Assembly: GCA_031553975.1 (NCBI GenBank)
Contig: JAVBKP010000032.1
Location: 1 to 40,471 of the forward strand
Direction: 5' to 3'
Length of the DNA: 40,471 nt
From: JAVBKP01 sp031553975
GTDB lineage: Bacteria > Bacillota > Clostridia > Peptostreptococcales > Anaerovoracaceae
The notes beneath the pieces are model-generated. The model made no database searches, was not told the DNA's origin, and saw only the letters and a program-made list of their open reading frames with translations. Position 1 is the stretch's first letter, and each line of letters begins with the position of its first letter. Both the position numbers and the translations under genes were made by a program. Below, piece by piece: positions 24,220 to 32,600 of this stretch.

Positions 24220-25344
24220 ATGATTAAAAAATTTATATCCGCCTTTATGGTCACGACGATCATAATAGGCGGTTTTTTTTCAGAAAGCGTGATGGCAGCA
24301 GGTCCTCCAGGGGTATCTGCCCAGACGGCAATCGTAATAGAACAAACGACTGGAAGAGTTTTGTATGAAAAAAATGCTGATGTGAAGAAATATCCAGCCA
24401 GTACAACGAAAATGTTAACAGCACTACTAGCCATAGAAGCATCAAAGGATCTAAATCAAAAAATTAAGATACCAGCAGAGGCGGCAGGGGTGGAAGGCTC
24501 ATCGATTTACTTAAAATTGGGAGAAGAGATATCCATGAAGGATTTGCTGTATGGACTTATGCTCAGGTCTGGTAACGATGCGGCTGTAGCCATAGCAAAT
24601 CATATAGGAAAAGGAAAGACAGAAAACTTTGTCCAAATGATGAATCAGCGTGCGGCAGAGCTAGGGTGCAACAACACTAATTTTTCCAATCCAAATGGTT
24701 TGCAAAACAAAGAGCATTATACTACGGCTAGAGATTTAGCCAAGATAGCTAGGGCTGCCATGAACAACGAGATATTTAGTATTGTTGTAGGTAGCAAATC
24801 GTGGGTATCAGATAGAGCTGTGGGAGATTTTACCCATTTTTTCAACAAAAATAAAGTTATATTTCAATACGAGGGTGGCACAGGAATCAAGACAGGGTAT
24901 ACCACCACTGCAGGTCGATGTCTTGCGGCTAGTTCAGAGCGAAACGGCATGAAAGTAATATGTATCGTCATGGATGCACCTGACTGGTTTAATGACAGTT
25001 ATGCCCTTATGAACTACGCATTTGACACATATGAGGTGGAAAAACTAATAACACGGGATCAAGTAATCAATACGGTGAGAGTTGCTGGTGGCGAAGCAGA
25101 ATATGCAAAAGTTGTGTCAGTGATGGATATTCTCATGCCAAAACGAAAAGGTGAAGAAAACAAAGCTACAATTATGTATGAGATGGGAAAGAAAGCCACA
25201 GCCCCCATCAATAGGTACGAGGCGTGCGGTAAGCTAAAAATATATTGGGAGGGAGAATTTTTGTCAGAAGTTCCCCTTTACTTTGCTGAAGATATCGACA
25301 AAAAGAAAAGTGGCTTTAAAAGATGGATTAGCGATTTGCTGTAA
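24220..25344 (+). CDS. dacF: D-alanyl-D-alanine carboxypeptidase, DacF type
   Basis: This is a penicillin-binding protein of the S11 family that removes the terminal D-Ala from peptidoglycan peptides; DacF-type members act mainly in spore cortex or wall maturation. It has a signal peptide (about residues 1-27, MAAG), catalytic SxxK = STTK (S61, K64), SxN = SGN (117-119) and KTG (224-226). The C-terminal 90 residues form the beta domain and an amphipathic tail. The scpA-scpB-dacF order is found in other clostridia. ATG 24220 follows a GGCAGGTGA site. Whether it is sporulation-controlled cannot be read from the upstream bases. Confidence 0.93.
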   Translation: MIKKFISAFMVTTIIIGGFFSESVMAAGPPGVSAQTAIVIEQTTGRVLYEKNADVKKYPASTTKMLTALLAIEASKDLNQKIKIPAEAAGVEGSSIYLKLGEEISMKDLLYGLMLRSGNDAAVAIANHIGKGKTENFVQMMNQRAAELGCNNTNFSNPNGLQNKEHYTTARDLAKIARAAMNNEIFSIVVGSKSWVSDRAVGDFTHFFNKNKVIFQYEGGTGIKTGYTTTAGRCLAASSERNGMKVICIVMDAPDWFNDSYALMNYAFDTYEVEKLITRDQVINTVRVAGGEAEYAKVVSVMDILMPKRKGEENKATIMYEMGKKATAPINRYEACGKLKIYWEGEFLSEVPLYFAEDIDKKKSGFKRWISDLL

Positions 25345-25353
25345 CAAAAACAT

Positions 25354-25397
25354 CTCATTCTAAATACTCTATAAGGTGAATATTTAGAAATGAGGGA
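25354..25397 (+). promoter_or_regulatory. Long hairpin capturing the ribosome site of the flavo-iron-sulfur gene
   Basis: CTCATTCTAAATA (25354-25366) pairs with TATTTAGAAATGAG (25381-25394) as 13 pairs with a one-base bulge, over a 14-base loop. The right arm ends in the GAGGGA ribosome site (25392-25397) of the gene starting at 25403. No T-run follows, so a translational control element is more likely than a terminator. Confidence 0.5.
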
Positions 25398-25402
25398 AAG
25401 TT

Positions 25403-26353
25403 ATGACTGATAATAAGCTAACCCGATGTATAGATGTTGGGACTGAGAATTGTCCTTGTTTTTTGGCTGTGACTGGTGATTGTCTTACATGTACAAGGCT
25501 TCAAGGCAAAGAATACTGTGATTGCCAATGGAGTGGAAGCTGTGTATACAACGAGTACATACAATCAGGAAAAAGAATCAACAACCCAAGAGGCGAAATA
25601 CTAGCATCTATAGTAGATAAAATTGGATATGACGATGGTCTATATATATACGCACTGAAGGTGGGGCAAGGGTTTGCCATAAAATGTGATACTTTGGGAA
25701 CCTATGTATTTATGCGCCCTGCGGGGGAGCAAGGTATATACGATACACCTATATCAATTATGAGTGCAGATGCATCAAAAGGATTGATTCATGTGGCGGT
25801 AAAGGCAATATCAGCTAAAACAAAAAAAATTACTGAGGAAGAGGTGGAATTTACAATAAGAGGGCCTTATCGAAATGGACTGTTAGGAATTAAGAAATTC
25901 TTAGAGAAAAAGGGGAAAACCTTAATTTTGTGCAGAGGCGTAGGCATTTCGCCCGCCATTACTCTAGCCAACAAATTAAACAGTGCAGATATAATTGTGG
26001 ATGACGAGCGTACCAACAAGCAGGTTGCAGAAGATTACCTAAAAGATATTCCTGTCAATTTACAATATCTGACACTTTCTGACCAAATGGTCAAGAAACA
26101 AATAGCTGGTTTAATGGAAAAAGAAGAATATGACAGAGTGGCTATATTGGCATCGGATTTCTTTATATCTGAATACGGCAAACTAACCAGTGAGGTATTA
26201 CCTAAAGCCGCCATAGCGGTGAGCAATAATTTTAATATGTGCTGTGGAGAAGGTGTTTGCGGAGCGTGTACTATGGTGGATGAAACTGGATGCGCATACA
26301 AAATGTGTAAATGCCAAACGAACGCAAAAGCCATATTCAAGGACTATAAATAA
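25403..26353 (+). CDS. Sulfide/dihydroorotate dehydrogenase-like FAD/NAD-binding iron-sulfur protein
   Basis: This is a 316-residue flavoprotein related to the electron-transfer subunit of dihydroorotate dehydrogenase (PyrK) and the sulfide dehydrogenase/NfnA beta-type subunits. It should pass electrons between NAD(P)H, FAD and an iron-sulfur centre. Visible are a ferredoxin-reductase-like barrel, a nucleotide-binding stretch ('LILCRGVGISPAITLANKL') and the C-terminal [2Fe-2S]-type cluster motif 'CCGEGVCGACT' with two further Cys in 'YKMCKC'. Unusual is a separate Cys-rich N-terminus (Cys 9, 17, 19, 27, 30, 39, 41, 47), which may bind another metal centre. It is not near pyrimidine genes; the adjacent FAD oxidoreductase (12 bases downstream) is probably its partner. 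The natural substrate is unknown. Confidence 0.8.
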   Translation: MTDNKLTRCIDVGTENCPCFLAVTGDCLTCTRLQGKEYCDCQWSGSCVYNEYIQSGKRINNPRGEILASIVDKIGYDDGLYIYALKVGQGFAIKCDTLGTYVFMRPAGEQGIYDTPISIMSADASKGLIHVAVKAISAKTKKITEEEVEFTIRGPYRNGLLGIKKFLEKKGKTLILCRGVGISPAITLANKLNSADIIVDDERTNKQVAEDYLKDIPVNLQYLTLSDQMVKKQIAGLMEKEEYDRVAILASDFFISEYGKLTSEVLPKAAIAVSNNFNMCCGEGVCGACTMVDETGCAYKMCKCQTNAKAIFKDYK

Positions 26354-26365
26354 GGGGGCAAGAGG

Positions 26366-27652
26366 ATGTATAGAGTAGTTATAATTGGAGCTGGCTGGTC
26401 GGGGATTAGCGCGGCAGTGGCAGCAAAGCAGGCAGGAGCAGACGTAACCCTTATAGAACGTACAGATATGCTCCTTGGGCTGGGCAATGTAGGTGGCATT
26501 ATGCGGAATAATGGTAGATATACAGCTACAGAAGAAAACATAGCATTGGGTGGAGACGAAATATTTGCCATCATCGACAAACTATCCCGGCACACCAATC
26601 TGGATTTTCCAGGGCACAAGCATGCCAGTCTTTATGATGTGATCAAGATGGAGCCTACCATTAGCAGGTATTTAGGAGAGATAGGCGTAGAAGTACATAC
26701 CACCGCGAGGGTGGTCGATGTGGTAAAGTCTGAGGAAGATATAATAAAAGCAGTGGTACTCACTGACGATACTGTTATAGAAGGGGATGTATTTGTAGAT
26801 GCCTCGGGATCTACAGGGCCTATGGGTAATTGTCTAGCCTACGGCAATGGTTGTGCCATGTGTGTGCTGAGATGTCCTGCTTTTGGACCTAGGGTAAGCG
26901 TAACACAGAAAGCTGGATGCATTGATATTATGGGGCGTCGCAAGGATGGAGAGTTCGGAGCCTTTAGTGGTTCTTGCAAATTGGAAAAGGCGTCACTTGA
27001 TGACGAAATTGTGAGTAGATTGAATAAAAACGGTGTGGTTGTGGTACCACTACGAGCGGAGGAAATTAACCGAGAAAAACTAGAGAATAAAGTTTGTCAA
27101 CAGTATGCCTTAGATGCCTATGCAGAGAATGTTATTCTCCTAGATACAGGCCATGCTAAGTTAATGACATCATACATGCCTTTAGACAAGCTTAGATCCA
27201 TTCCTGGCTTTGAGAATGCCAAATATGTAGATCCCTATGCAGGGGGGAAAGGCAACTCTGTCAGATATTTATCTGTGGCAGAGCGAGGCGATAACATGCA
27301 TGTACGTGAAATGAAAAATTTACTTTGCGCAGGTGAAAAATCAGGGTTGTTCGTAGGGCATACAGAGGCCATTAGCACAGGGCTATTGGCAGGACACAAT
27401 GCAGCAAGATATCTCAAGGGAATAAAACCACTCGAATTGCCGACCAATCTGGCAATTGGGGATCTGATTAACTTTGCAGGCAAACAGGCACAAACCAGAG
27501 AAGGGCTCATGACCCGCTATACCTTTGCAGGAGATGTCTACTTTAACCGAATGAAAGAAAAGGATTTGTATACAATTGACATAGACGAAATCAACAAACG
27601 TGTTAAAAAATATGGCTTAGAGGGCATATACAAAGAAAAAATTATAGGATAA
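26366..27652 (+). CDS. FAD-dependent oxidoreductase, GidA/TrmFO-like fold
   Basis: The 428-residue protein opens with a Rossmann FAD site ('VVIIGAGWSGISAAVAAKQA', residues 3-22) and 'VTLIERTD'. It shows later FAD-contact features ('VFVDASGSTGPMGN', 'NLLCAGEKSGLFVGHTEAIS', 'GLLAGHNAARYL') like those of the GidA/TrmFO and related oxidoreductases. A central Cys cluster (GCAMCVLRC, around 170-180) and a late 'ADKQAQ'-like region are less familiar. It is shorter than GidA and lacks its C-terminal tRNA-binding domain, so it is not a tRNA-modification enzyme by this evidence. It forms an operon with the preceding electron-transfer protein; the reaction is unknown. Confidence 0.75.
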   Translation: MYRVVIIGAGWSGISAAVAAKQAGADVTLIERTDMLLGLGNVGGIMRNNGRYTATEENIALGGDEIFAIIDKLSRHTNLDFPGHKHASLYDVIKMEPTISRYLGEIGVEVHTTARVVDVVKSEEDIIKAVVLTDDTVIEGDVFVDASGSTGPMGNCLAYGNGCAMCVLRCPAFGPRVSVTQKAGCIDIMGRRKDGEFGAFSGSCKLEKASLDDEIVSRLNKNGVVVVPLRAEEINREKLENKVCQQYALDAYAENVILLDTGHAKLMTSYMPLDKLRSIPGFENAKYVDPYAGGKGNSVRYLSVAERGDNMHVREMKNLLCAGEKSGLFVGHTEAISTGLLAGHNAARYLKGIKPLELPTNLAIGDLINFAGKQAQTREGLMTRYTFAGDVYFNRMKEKDLYTIDIDEINKRVKKYGLEGIYKEKIIG

Positions 27653-27658
27653 AATCAA

Positions 27659-27703
27659 AAAGGCTGTCTCAAAATGATTGAAAATCACGGAGAGGCAGCC
27701 TTT
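27659..27703. terminator. Bidirectional terminator between the oxidoreductase and a minus-strand small gene
   Basis: AAAGGCTGTCTC (27659-27670) pairs with GAGGCAGCCTTT (27692-27703), 12 pairs with one G-U, and the loop holds an inner TGATT/AATCA stem. The T-run is better on the minus strand (CCTTTTT), so it probably ends the minus-strand gene best, and it can also stop the oxidoreductase operon. Confidence 0.75.
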
Positions 27704-27720
27704 CTCAATAGCACTATAGG

Positions 27721-27876
27721 CTAACTTTTTTTGTCATCCCCAGGATGATTGCGATTGCCAGACTGCTTTTTGGTATTTCTGCTTTCGCCGTCTAAGGCGC
27801 TTTCTGCCATAGTGGGACCGCCTTTGGATTTCATTTTACGAACCTCTTTTGGGTCAATTTGACTGTCTTTTGCCAT
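27721..27876 (-). CDS. Small basic/polar protein of 51 residues
   Basis: On the minus strand an ATG at 27876 follows an ideal GGAGG site and opens a 51-codon frame ending in TAG at 27721-27723, with a terminator 18 bases further on. The product is hydrophilic, rich in Lys, Ser, Asp and Gly, with no Cys or Trp and no membrane segment. The part 'DPKEVRKMKSKGG' resembles the KGG motif of small stress or spore-related proteins, but only one copy is present and I do not claim the family. Strong start, stop and terminator signals argue that it is real. It is convergent to the oxidoreductase gene and divergent from the pseudouridine synthase. Confidence 0.65.
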   Translation of the reverse strand: MAKDSQIDPKEVRKMKSKGGPTMAESALDGESRNTKKQSGNRNHPGDDKKS

Positions 27877-27970
27877 TTGAAGCCTCCATTTTTGCTTAAA
27901 GTATCATCACGCAAAATAGTATAAACGGCAGAGATTGATTTTATTCAAATATAAAATGAAGCCTAGGGCA

Positions 27971-27999
27971 TGTACAAAAGGCATATTATAGGGTAAAAT
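27971..27999 (+). promoter_or_regulatory. Putative sigma-A promoter for rluB
   Basis: TGTACA (27971-27976), a 17-base spacer and TAAAAT (27994-27999): 4 of 6 and 5 of 6 consensus. The expected start (about 28006) falls inside the left arm of the hairpin at 28001-28031. Confidence 0.5.
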
Positions 28000-28000
28000 G

Positions 28001-28042
28001 AATAGGAAGCGTAGTAGTTACGCTTCCTATTTTCGTTTTTTA
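28001..28042 (+). terminator. Strong terminator-type hairpin just upstream of the pseudouridine synthase
   Basis: AATAGGAAGCGTA (28001-28013) pairs perfectly with TACGCTTCCTATT (28019-28031) over loop GTAGT, then TTTCGTTTTTT follows. It lies only 18 bases before the rluB start codon and there is no obvious plus-strand gene just upstream that it would end. Transcripts begun at the promoter at 27971-27999 would lack part of the left arm. Confidence 0.8.
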
Positions 28043-28059
28043 GTAACGGAGGATATAAA

Positions 28060-28764
28060 ATGCGTTTAAATAAATATATTGCCCATAGCGGTCTAGTATC
28101 AAGGCGAAAAGCGGATGAGCTAATCGTAGCAGGCAAGGTAAAAGTAAATGGAAAGCTAATGAAAGAGCTAGGCTATGATGTAGCTGATAGTGATGAAGTT
28201 GAAGTAGCAGGTAGTCGTATTAAGCCTGCAACAAAAAAAGTGTATGTGGCTGTCAACAAACCAAAAGGCTATGTGACTACGGCAAAGGATGACAAGGAAA
28301 GGCTAACAGTCATGGACTTAATTGGAGATATAGACGAGAGGTTGTTTCCTGTAGGACGGCTTGACTATAACACATCGGGGCTTTTGATTATGACCAACGA
28401 TGGTGACACGGCTTACCGTATCGCGCACCCTAAACATGAGGTATGGAAAACATATAAAGCTAGGATTAATGGATACATAAGTATGGCAAATTTGGAAAAA
28501 CTTAGAAAAGGAATAAAAATAGACAACTACACCACAGCACCTGCAGAGGTTACGCTAGAAAAGCCAGGGGAGCGTTCTTGCATCATAGAGATAAAAATCC
28601 ATGAAGGGCGGAATAGACAAGTCAGAAAAATGTTTGCCGCAGTAGGGCATCGAGTACTTGAACTGGAAAGAATACAGATTGGACAAGTGAACTTAGGCCA
28701 TTTGAAAGAAGGACATTACAGGAAACTTACAGATAGAGAGATAGAGTATTTGAAGATGTTGTAG
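28060..28764 (+). CDS. rluB: Pseudouridine synthase of the RsuA/RluB family (23S rRNA type)
   Basis: The protein converts a uridine in rRNA to pseudouridine. The N-terminal S4 RNA-binding domain ('MRLNKYIAHSGLVSRRKADE') is followed by the synthase domain with the catalytic Asp in 'GRLDYNTSGLL' (D102), 'KPKGYVTT' and the C-terminal 'EGRNRQVRKMF' motif. The length of 234 is normal. ATG 28060 follows AACGGAGGAT. The RluB assignment (23S) over RsuA (16S) is from family likeness in Firmicutes and not proven here. The LytTR regulator starts 6 bases after its stop, so they may be co-transcribed. Confidence 0.9.
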   Translation: MRLNKYIAHSGLVSRRKADELIVAGKVKVNGKLMKELGYDVADSDEVEVAGSRIKPATKKVYVAVNKPKGYVTTAKDDKERLTVMDLIGDIDERLFPVGRLDYNTSGLLIMTNDGDTAYRIAHPKHEVWKTYKARINGYISMANLEKLRKGIKIDNYTTAPAEVTLEKPGERSCIIEIKIHEGRNRQVRKMFAAVGHRVLELERIQIGQVNLGHLKEGHYRKLTDREIEYLKML

Positions 28765-28770
28765 GAATAT

Positions 28771-29541
28771 ATGAAACTTAGAATTACTATTTATCAAGAT
28801 GAGCAGAGTGAAATTGACCATATTAAAAAAAGCATACTATTCGTATTGGAAAATTTACAAGGTAAGTATGAGGTAGAATTTTTAATATACAACAAGGGTA
28901 GCGAGGTCGCTAGAGGGTTAAAGAAAAAACATATTTCAGACATATACTTTCTTGACTTAATTCCTGAAGATACAGAGTGCATGTTAGTTGCCAAAGTGGT
29001 ACATGAAAAATATAGGCACCCCATTGTATTTTTTGTAAGTGAATACAAAGAGTATGTACAAGATGCCTTTCGGGTAAATGCGTTCCAGTATATATTCAAA
29101 CCTTTTGACGAAGCTAAATTTCAACATGAGATTAAAGTGGCAGTGCAAAAATGGCAAAGATTTAATTATGTCAGAGAACTTATTTCGATGGGCAAAAACA
29201 AACAGCATCTGGACCTGAATTTTTTGCTTAGACCAAGCAAGATTTTATATTTTGAAAGCGATAATAAATATATATTTTCTTACATAGAAAATCAAAATCA
29301 AGAGATAATCTGTCATAAGTTAAGGAAAAAACTTGATAATATGGAAGAATCTCTAAAATCTTTTGGTTTCACAAGATGCCATAAGAGTTATTTGGTCAAC
29401 ATGAAATATTTTTACCAGATGGATAGTGAGAATATCTACTGCTTTAGCCATAACATAACTATACCTGTTAGTTATTCAAAAAAAGAAAGTGCAAGGAACG
29501 AAGTAATTGAATTCTTAGAGAAAAAACTTGCCACATTTTAA
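28771..29541 (+). CDS. Response regulator with LytTR DNA-binding domain
   Basis: This is a 256-residue regulator: an N-terminal receiver with conserved acidic pocket (D10, E11), phospho-acceptor D62 in 'YFLDL', Ser at 90 and K110 in 'FKPFD', then a C-terminal LytTR domain (about 150-250) with 'HKSYLVNMKYF', typical for this DNA-binding fold. Its receiver looks functional, but no histidine kinase is adjacent; the nearest kinase is 10 kb away. LytTR regulators often control secreted or surface proteins and bind tandem direct repeats. Immediately after this gene, three 10-bp repeats lie over a promoter for a large secreted repeat protein, its likely target. Confidence 0.88.
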   Translation: MKLRITIYQDEQSEIDHIKKSILFVLENLQGKYEVEFLIYNKGSEVARGLKKKHISDIYFLDLIPEDTECMLVAKVVHEKYRHPIVFFVSEYKEYVQDAFRVNAFQYIFKPFDEAKFQHEIKVAVQKWQRFNYVRELISMGKNKQHLDLNFLLRPSKILYFESDNKYIFSYIENQNQEIICHKLRKKLDNMEESLKSFGFTRCHKSYLVNMKYFYQMDSENIYCFSHNITIPVSYSKKESARNEVIEFLEKKLATF

Positions 29542-29542
29542 T

Positions 29543-29569
29543 TTCGCTAAAAATCGTCCTATTTCGACA
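29543..29569 (+). promoter_or_regulatory. Three phased decamer repeats, candidate LytTR operator
   Basis: Three half-sites with core [A/T]TCG begin at 29543 (TTCGCT), 29553 (ATCGTC) and 29563 (TTCGAC), exactly 10 bases apart, so on one face of the helix. The third overlaps the -35 of the promoter for the downstream gene. This fits an activator that contacts polymerase, and the adjacent LytTR regulator is the prime suspect. Confidence 0.5.
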
Positions 29570-29592
29570 CAATACAGATTTAAACATAGAAT
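29564..29592 (+). promoter_or_regulatory. Sigma-A-type promoter for the secreted repeat protein
   Basis: TCGACA (29564-29569), a 17-base spacer and TAGAAT (29587-29592): 5 of 6 matches in both boxes. The expected start at about 29599 lies in the loop of the terminator at 29590-29629. Confidence 0.6.
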
Positions 29593-29629
29593 ACATGTTA
29601 GCATTAGCATGTATTTTATTTTATTTTTT
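29590..29629 (+). terminator. Terminator after the LytTR regulator gene
   Basis: AATACATG (29590-29597) pairs with CATGTATT (29608-29615) over a 10-base loop, followed by TTATTTTATTTTTT. It would end the rluB-lytTR transcript. Its left arm overlaps the -10 box of the next promoter. Confidence 0.7.
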
Positions 29630-29648
29630 GCACGAGAGGAGAAATAAT

Positions 29649-32600
29649 ATGGCAAAAAAAATTATTGGAGTAGGTCTTATCCTGATTATGCTGTTAGCAG
29701 TATCAATAGGGGTAATGGGCGCAGAATTACCACAGGGAACGGGAACGGCAGCAGACCCATTTCTTATTTATGATGAGGCAGGACTAAAGTCAATACCTCA
29801 AAAAGGACTTGGAAAAAGCTACAAGTTGATGGAGGACATTAATTTGACAGCGAATTGGGCACCTATAGGAACGTCATCAGAAAAGTTTACTGGCACCTTT
29901 GATGGAAATGGACATGCAATAAGCAACTTGAACATCAACACCCCAACGGCATCGATGGTTGGGCTCTTTGGATATGTGTCAAATGCAGACATAAGGAACT
30001 TAGGGATAGAGAGCGGTCCGATATTAGGAAAAGGTGATGTAGGTGCATTGGTAGGGTATGCTGATGGGACTAAAATCATAGGATGCTACAGCAAGGCTAA
30101 TGTTGCCTGCAATGAGAACTATGCAGGGGGACTTGTAGGTAGTGCAGGAAACTATACAGTAATCAGTCAATGCTACACAAAAGGGAAGGTGACTACTGGC
30201 ACATATATAGGGGGAATCGCAGGTGGAATTAGAACTGGCACGAGAGTAGAAAATTGCTATTCTACTGGTAAGGTTGGGCAACTACTTACATCGGGTGGCT
30301 ATACTGGAGGAATCACGGGTATAGCTAGTGACTTAGCCATAATAGAAAAATGTTATGCAGCAGGAAATGTATATGGAAACATATATGCTGGTGGGGTTTC
30401 CGGAATGGGTGGCGCTATCAAAAATAGTGTGGCATCAAATATGGAAATAAAAATAAGTTATAACGGAAATAGCCCAACCAATAGGATAACAGGCAATCAA
30501 AACGCCGCCATGAGTAATAATATCTCGTATCAAGATATGGCTGTCAAATACAATGGTTTTGCGACAAGAGATTTTACAATAAATAATACGACTGACGGAG
30601 TAGGCAGGACGGCTACACAGCTGCAACAGAAGGAGACGTATGAGGCATTAGGTTGGAACTTTAGTGACATATGGGAAATGAACACAACAATCTCAGAATT
30701 CCCTATACTTAAGGCAATTCCAACGCAAACCCAAAAGGTTGATTTGAGATATGGGACAAGGGAAAATCCATACTTGATAATGAATGAGAATGACTTAAGA
30801 AGCATTAATAGCAAAAGTTTGGATGCACATTATAAGTTAATGGAGGATATAACATTAACAGCAGACTGGACACCGATATCCACATTCACAGGGTCGTTTG
30901 ATGGAAATGGGCATACAATAAGCAACTTGAACATCAACACCCCAACGGCATCGATGGTTGGGCTCTTTGGATATGTGTCAAATGCAGACATAAGGAACTT
31001 AGGGATAGAGAGCGGTACGATATTAGGAAAAGGTGATGTAGGTGCATTGGTAGGGTATGCTGATGGGACTAAAATCATAGGATGCTACAGCAAGGCTAAT
31101 GTTGCCTGCAATGGGAACTATGCAGGGGGACTTGTAGGTAGTGCAGGAAACTATACAGTAATCAGTCAATGCTACACAAAAGGGAAGGTGACTACTGGCA
31201 CATATATAGGTGGAATTGTAGGTGGAATTACATCGGGCACAAAGATAGAAGATTGCTATGCTACTGGTAATGTTGGGCAACTACTTACATCGGTTGGCTA
31301 TACTGGAGGGATCGTGGGTATAGCTAGCAACTTAGACATAGAAAAATGTTATGCATCAGGAAATATATATGGAAACATATATGCTGGTGGGATTTCTGGA
31401 ATGCGTGGCGCTATCAAAAATAGTGTGGCATCAAATATGGAAGTAAAAGTAAATTATGGTTATGGAAATAATACCTCAAATAGGGTAACGGGCAATGCAA
31501 ATGCTCCTATGAGTAATAATATTGCATATGAAAATATGCTTGTTATGTTCGGGGGAAGAGTAGAAAGTATAAAAGCTATGAATCCATCTGCTGATTCAGT
31601 AGACGGAAAAAACGCCACAATGGCACAATTAGAAACCCAATCCACATACGAAAACCTAGGTTGGGATTTTGAAAAAATCTGGATGATGGGAGAGAAATAT
31701 CCAATCCTAAGATTGGAGGCTTTCAATAAGACTATTCCAGAAAAGTCAAATTCCATTAACAACAGTACAATGGGCACAGAGGATTATCAGTTCACCTTCT
31801 CTGAGGGCTGGGGGTATAAAGAGCAACAAAGTGCCTACGCTGGGGATGAGAGCTATAGTAATGCACCAGACAGCTATTTCCAAATGAAATTTAAAGGCAG
31901 TCAAAGCAAATGGTATGGGGCATTGAATAATACTTGTGGTATGGCAGATATCTACATAGACGGTATACTTATAAAGACAGTAGATTGTTATAGTCCGACC
32001 CGCGTGGATAATCAGTTACTATTTGACAGTGGAAAACTGACTAAAGGGCAACATGTTTTGAAGGTAGTGATTTCAAATGAAAAAAATGAAAATACTATAG
32101 AAAGATATATAACAGCAGATAGAATTGAAGTTGAAACCAGTGATGTTATCGTGGAGCCAATGACCATCAATGATGACTTTATTGGGACAGGCAAGTATCA
32201 ATTTAGTTATTCGGATGCATGGGCATACCATCCATCGGCAAATACATATAAAGGGGATGAGACCTATACAAATATACCAGAAGCTGCCATGGAGATGTCT
32301 TTTAATGGCACAAGAGCAAAATGGTATGGTGTTATGGGTGAGAACTGCGGTATAGCATCAGTATATGTAGATGGTGCCTTTGTGAAGAATGTAGACTGCT
32401 ATAATCCGTCTAGAAAAGATGGACAAATGCTATTTGATAGTGGCGTTCTTCCGCAAGGAGCTCACAACCTCAAAATTGTCCTTTTAGATGAAAAAAATTC
32501 AGCAGCTACGGATAGGTATATCACCGTTGACAAAATGGAGATTTTTAGTGATGAAGATATTCAGATTGTAGCTACCATCAATGACAACTTTAAAGGCATC

